Below are positions 59,625 through 61,449 of a stretch of DNA of 61,449 nucleotides, piece after piece (the first letter of the stretch is position 1; each line of letters begins with the position of its first letter). Below the pieces are notes generated by a model, which saw only the letters and a program-made list of their open reading frames with translations, did not search any database and was not told the DNA's origin. The position numbers were made by a program, and so were the translations under genes. This stretch comes from an uncultured Anaerolineae bacterium (GTDB lineage: Bacteria > Chloroflexota > Anaerolineae > Anaerolineales > Villigracilaceae), in the NCBI GenBank assembly GCA_903822545.1, contig CAIJPN010000083.1:1-61449 (forward strand), written 5' to 3'.

Positions 59625-60002
59625 ATGTTCAAACCAAAGATACTGATCGTTGAAGATGAATTCTTAATCGCTATGGATTTAAAAACCAAACTCATCCGGG
59701 CAGGTTACCCCGTTTGCGGGCCGGTCGCCACCGGGAAAGACGCCATCGAAAGCACCAGGAAAGAAGCCCCCGGCGTGGTGCTGATGGATATTCGCCTGAT
59801 GGGTGAGATGGATGGCATCGAGGCCGCCCGTCAGATTGGCAGCTTCTCATCGGCCATAATCATTTTTACCACCGGTTATCAGATGGTGGACTTAAAAGCC
59901 CGGGCGATGGAATTGAAACCGGCGGCCTACCTGAACAAACCAGTTTTGGCCCGTGATATTGATGCTGTGATCCAATCAGCTTCGAAAAACGCTGCCAGCT
60001 AA
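59625..60002 (+). CDS. Receiver-only response regulator
   Basis: The product has 125 residues: KILIVEDEFLIAMDLKTKL (acidic pocket), VVLMDIRLMGEMDGIEAARQI with the phospho-accepting Asp, IIIFTTGYQMVD (conserved Thr) and PAAYLNKPVLARDI with Lys in the KP motif. No output domain follows, so the signal passes by phosphotransfer or protein contact. It overlaps its kinase's transcript by two bases' spacing. The DGIEAA wording is typical of receivers paired with HisKA_2/HWE kinases. Confidence 0.93.
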   Translation: MFKPKILIVEDEFLIAMDLKTKLIRAGYPVCGPVATGKDAIESTRKEAPGVVLMDIRLMGEMDGIEAARQIGSFSSAIIIFTTGYQMVDLKARAMELKPAAYLNKPVLARDIDAVIQSASKNAAS

Positions 60003-60020
60003 CCGGCAGCATTTCTTTTT
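59991..60020 (+). terminator. Terminator of the kinase-receiver operon
   Basis: GCTGCC (59991-59996) and GGCAGC (60005-60010) flank an eight-base loop that includes the stop codon of the receiver gene, followed by ATTTCTTTTT. Confidence 0.7.
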
Positions 60021-60129
60021 GTTGGGGATATTTAAATCGTTTTACCCGGTTTGTTTTATCAAGAAAATTGCGGGGAATAAATCCAACTTTATGAGCTTGC
60101 TGGCGCAGGGTTTTGAAAACGGCCGAAAC

Positions 60130-60166
60130 GTGCTATAATTAGAACATAAGTTCTATTTGTAGCACA
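60130..60166 (+). promoter_or_regulatory. Promoter with LexA-like dyad
   Basis: TATAAT (60134-60139) is directly followed by AGAACATAAGTTCT (60141-60154), an exact inverted repeat with the GAAC-N4-GTTC core of Gram-positive-type LexA boxes. Outer arms GTGCTA (60130-60135) and TAGCAC (60160-60165) extend the dyad to about 36 bases. A -35 could be TTTTGA, 17 bases upstream. An operator overlapping the +1 region would block initiation. Confidence 0.6.
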
Positions 60167-60199
60167 TGCTCGTGTTGCCAGACTCATTATGGTGCCTTG

Positions 60200-60967
60200 A
60201 TGGCGAATATTTCCCAAATTGCAATTGCGCTCAAAGCCTTACAGGAAGTCCAGCAGGAAACAGCGGGGTTGGTTGATGAAACCCCACAGGCTGGGGCCGA
60301 CCCGCTGGATGCTTTTCTCAGCATTCCAGAGACGGGCCTGGTGCTTGGGCTGGCAAATGACGGGCAGCCGATCCTGCTCGATTGGTCGAATCCGGCCCCG
60401 GGGCCGATCCTGGTAACGGGAGACAGGGGCAGCGGGAAAACTGCTTTTTTGCAAGGGCTGTTGCAGGTTGCCAGTCTGACTCATTCCCCAAAGCGGATTC
60501 AATTTATGGTTGTGACCGATTTCCCGGCGGAATGGTCAAAACGCAGATTTTCCCACCAGCTGGCGCAAGTTTACCCCGCTTATGAGATTGCCACTGCGGA
60601 TGTCATTTTCCAACTTGCCAGTTGGGTGGGGGTGGGCGGTGATGACCGGGCGGTTTTCTTACTGTGGGATGGGCTGGACGCGATTTTGCACCTGCTGCCC
60701 GATGCGCAGGAGGCGCTGCGTTTCCTGTTGTTGCGCGGCCCGGCGGCAGGATTGTGGCCCGTGGTAACGGCCAGCGCCCGGCAGGTGGTGGGGCAGCCCG
60801 GCTGGCTGGAGTTGTTCCGCACGCGTATTTATGGCCGTATCGCCGACCCGCTGCTGGAAACGGAGTTGACACCGCTGCCGGGCGCGAACCTGAATACGCT
60901 CACTTCGGGCGGGCAATTTTGTATGCGCGCCAATTCGCGCTGGCTGCGCTTCTGGCTGATGCGTTGA
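60200..60967 (+). CDS. P-loop ATPase of unassigned function (FtsK/HerA-like fragment)
   Basis: The product has 255 residues. It has an N-terminal helical lead (MANISQIAIALKALQEVQQETA) and a P-loop domain: GPILVTGDRGSGKTAFLQGLL (Walker A near 78-85), VVTDFPAEWSK, and AVFLLWDGLDAI as a Walker B-like strand. LLLRGPAAGLWPVVTASARQV resembles the sensor region. It is shorter than FtsK/HerA motors. ATG 60200 is preferred over TTG 60197. It is followed after 15 bases by a small conserved-looking gene and preceded by a LexA-like operator, which suggests a DNA-damage-linked role, but no known SOS gene is present. Confidence 0.6.
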   Translation: MANISQIAIALKALQEVQQETAGLVDETPQAGADPLDAFLSIPETGLVLGLANDGQPILLDWSNPAPGPILVTGDRGSGKTAFLQGLLQVASLTHSPKRIQFMVVTDFPAEWSKRRFSHQLAQVYPAYEIATADVIFQLASWVGVGGDDRAVFLLWDGLDAILHLLPDAQEALRFLLLRGPAAGLWPVVTASARQVVGQPGWLELFRTRIYGRIADPLLETELTPLPGANLNTLTSGGQFCMRANSRWLRFWLMR

Positions 60968-60982
60968 CGAAAGCGAGGTGCT

Positions 60983-61228
60983 ATGGATACTGGTATGTTG
61001 TGGTTTGATAACGATCCCAAAACCTGCCTGTCTGATAAAGTTTTCAAGGCGGCCGAGCATTATCGTGAAAAATATGGGCTGGCCCCCGATCTTTGCCTTG
61101 TCCACCCGTCCATGCTGGCGGAACCCCAGGCGCAGGCCGGACGGGTGATTATTCGTCCGCTGCGGGCGGTGCTGCCCGGTCATTTGTGGATCGGGGTGGA
61201 GGACAGGCTGCCGGTGGGAGCCGACTAA
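60983..61228 (+). CDS. Small uncharacterised protein paired with the ATPase
   Basis: The product has 81 residues: MDTGMLWFDNDPKTCLSDKV, FKAAEHYREKYGLAPDLCLVHPSML and VIIRPLRAVLPGHLWIGVED. GAGGTGCT precedes ATG 60983. The alpha-beta pattern is compact and globular, with no membrane segment and no motif I recognise; two Cys (15, 38) are not in a metal-site pattern. It is in the same transcript as the ATPase, 15 bases apart, and is followed by a hairpin. Confidence 0.6.
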   Translation: MDTGMLWFDNDPKTCLSDKVFKAAEHYREKYGLAPDLCLVHPSMLAEPQAQAGRVIIRPLRAVLPGHLWIGVEDRLPVGAD

Positions 61229-61285
61229 AAAAAGAAACGACTGTGCGCTATTTGGGGGACGCGCGCGCTGTCTGAGACTGGCAAA

Positions 61286-61323
61286 AAAGCATGGGCAGGC
61301 CATCGCCTGCCTGTCCATGCTTT
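61286..61323. repeat. Palindromic repeat, complete copy, likely terminator
   Basis: AAAGCATGGGCAGGC (61286-61300), a CATC loop and GCCTGCCTGTCCATGCTTT (61305-61323) form a hairpin with a four-base asymmetry, ending in TTT. A second, window-cut copy begins at 61427. Confidence 0.75.
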
Positions 61324-61338
61324 AGTTAAAAACGTAGC

Positions 61339-61357
61339 GCGAGATAGTATCTCGCTT
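61339..61357. repeat. Short palindrome before the acpS-like tail
   Basis: GCGAGATA-G-TATCTCGC is a near-exact 8-bp palindrome. It lies six bases past the acpS-like stop on the minus strand and may be a weak 3'-end hairpin. Confidence 0.5.
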
Positions 61358-61362
61358 TACGG

Positions 61363-61425
61363 CTATGCCAGGGCAACCGCCATGGTGATGGCGTGCTCGC
61401 GGGTGTGGCTCAGGCTGATAGCATC
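61363..61425 (-). pseudogene. Tail of holo-ACP synthase-like gene, interrupted by a palindromic repeat
   Basis: On the minus strand 20 codons read DAISLSHTREHAITMAVALA before TAG (61363-61365). This is the C-terminal SLSH-x-x-E/D-x-A signature of AcpS, which transfers phosphopantetheine to acyl carrier protein. Directly upstream the frame meets TGA (61428-61426) at the junction with the palindromic repeat copy at 61427-61449. Either the gene is broken by the insertion or the tail is a displaced fragment; the rest lies outside the window. Confidence 0.5.
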
Positions 61426-61426
61426 T

Positions 61427-61449
61427 CATGGGCAGGCCATCGCCTGTCC
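61427..61449. repeat. Palindromic repeat, second copy, cut by window end
   Basis: CATGGGCAGGCCATCGCCTG followed by TCC repeats the sequence at 61290 with one four-base block (GCCT) fewer. It ends at the window edge, so its far boundary and any target duplication cannot be seen. Confidence 0.75.

Noticed and set aside
60200-61228. Toxin-antitoxin or defence module
   Set aside because: A P-loop ATPase plus small protein behind a LexA-like site could suggest it, but no toxin, nuclease or antitoxin motif is visible.

Overview
This window reads as a chromosomal segment of a Chloroflexota bacterium, most probably class Anaerolineae. The lineage call is an inference from gene content: ECF sigma factor genes coupled to DUF5667/DUF5666 proteins, secreted proteins with Thr/Pro-rich linkers, a SipW-type signal peptidase fused to a DUF5305-like domain, LysM-M23 lipoproteins, an alpha-glucan phosphorylase with a DUF3417-type N-terminus, and large GAF/PAS signalling proteins. 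No outer-membrane biogenesis genes are visible. About fifty protein genes, one tRNA, the SRP RNA and one cyclic-dinucleotide riboswitch can be supported.

Layout. 1-2.4 kb: the 3' end of an IS5-like transposase abuts a solute-binding-protein gene that it appears to have truncated, then an MFS exporter. 2.4-7.2 kb: a GNAT/Eis-like acetyltransferase and a very large GH94-like sugar-active protein in one minus-strand unit. 7.4-10.2 kb: a GEMM riboswitch and terminator ahead of a surface-protein operon (small secreted protein, signal peptidase-DUF5305 fusion, RTX-repeat protein). 10.2-13.7 kb: a repeat-rich intergenic stretch, a DUF5666 lipoprotein with 14 GGDDN repeats, an ECF sigma factor and its membrane partner. 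13.9-21.7 kb: HerA/DUF87-like ATPase, a methyltransferase-like membrane protein, a cupredoxin-like lipoprotein lacking some copper ligands, VanW, Trm112-like, HEAT and LCP cell-wall proteins. 21.8-23.2 kb: two related membrane-anchored proteins and SRP RNA. 23.3-28.8 kb: orphan CpaF ATPase, STAS protein and a giant HATPase-GAF(5)-SpoIIE phosphatase.

28.9-39.5 kb is mainly housekeeping: ffh, rpsP, khpA, rimM, dprA, a mannose-1-phosphate guanylyltransferase, topA (with an extra N-terminal zinc-binding domain), greA, a dGTPase-like HD hydrolase and tRNA-Leu(UAA). 39.7-45.3 kb holds a decaheme c-type cytochrome behind unusual palindromes, a duplicated membrane protein, a GGDEF protein with a DGDEF signature, a DMT transporter, an Smr protein and a rhodanese. 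45.4-57.2 kb has alpha-glucan phosphorylase, an alpha/beta hydrolase, two MFS transporters, three tandem translationally coupled LysM-M23 lipoproteins and a CBS protein fused end-to-end with a DUF1330 remnant. 57.3-61.4 kb has a four-PAS histidine kinase with a receiver-only partner, then a P-loop ATPase and a small protein behind a LexA-like dyad, and finally the tail of an apparent acpS interrupted by a palindromic repeat.

The most interesting threads are: the cyclic-dinucleotide-controlled SipW-type surface operon, with a GGDEF protein in the same window; hairpins that keep a fixed C-GGGA-G apex while the stems change; intergenic repeats that have entered coding sequence (M23 gene start, acpS tail); a lineage family of three small membrane proteins sharing a YGW/PVE/LRxD signature; and the LexA-like operator ahead of an unassigned ATPase pair. 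All functional calls rest on motif reading by eye; no database search was possible.
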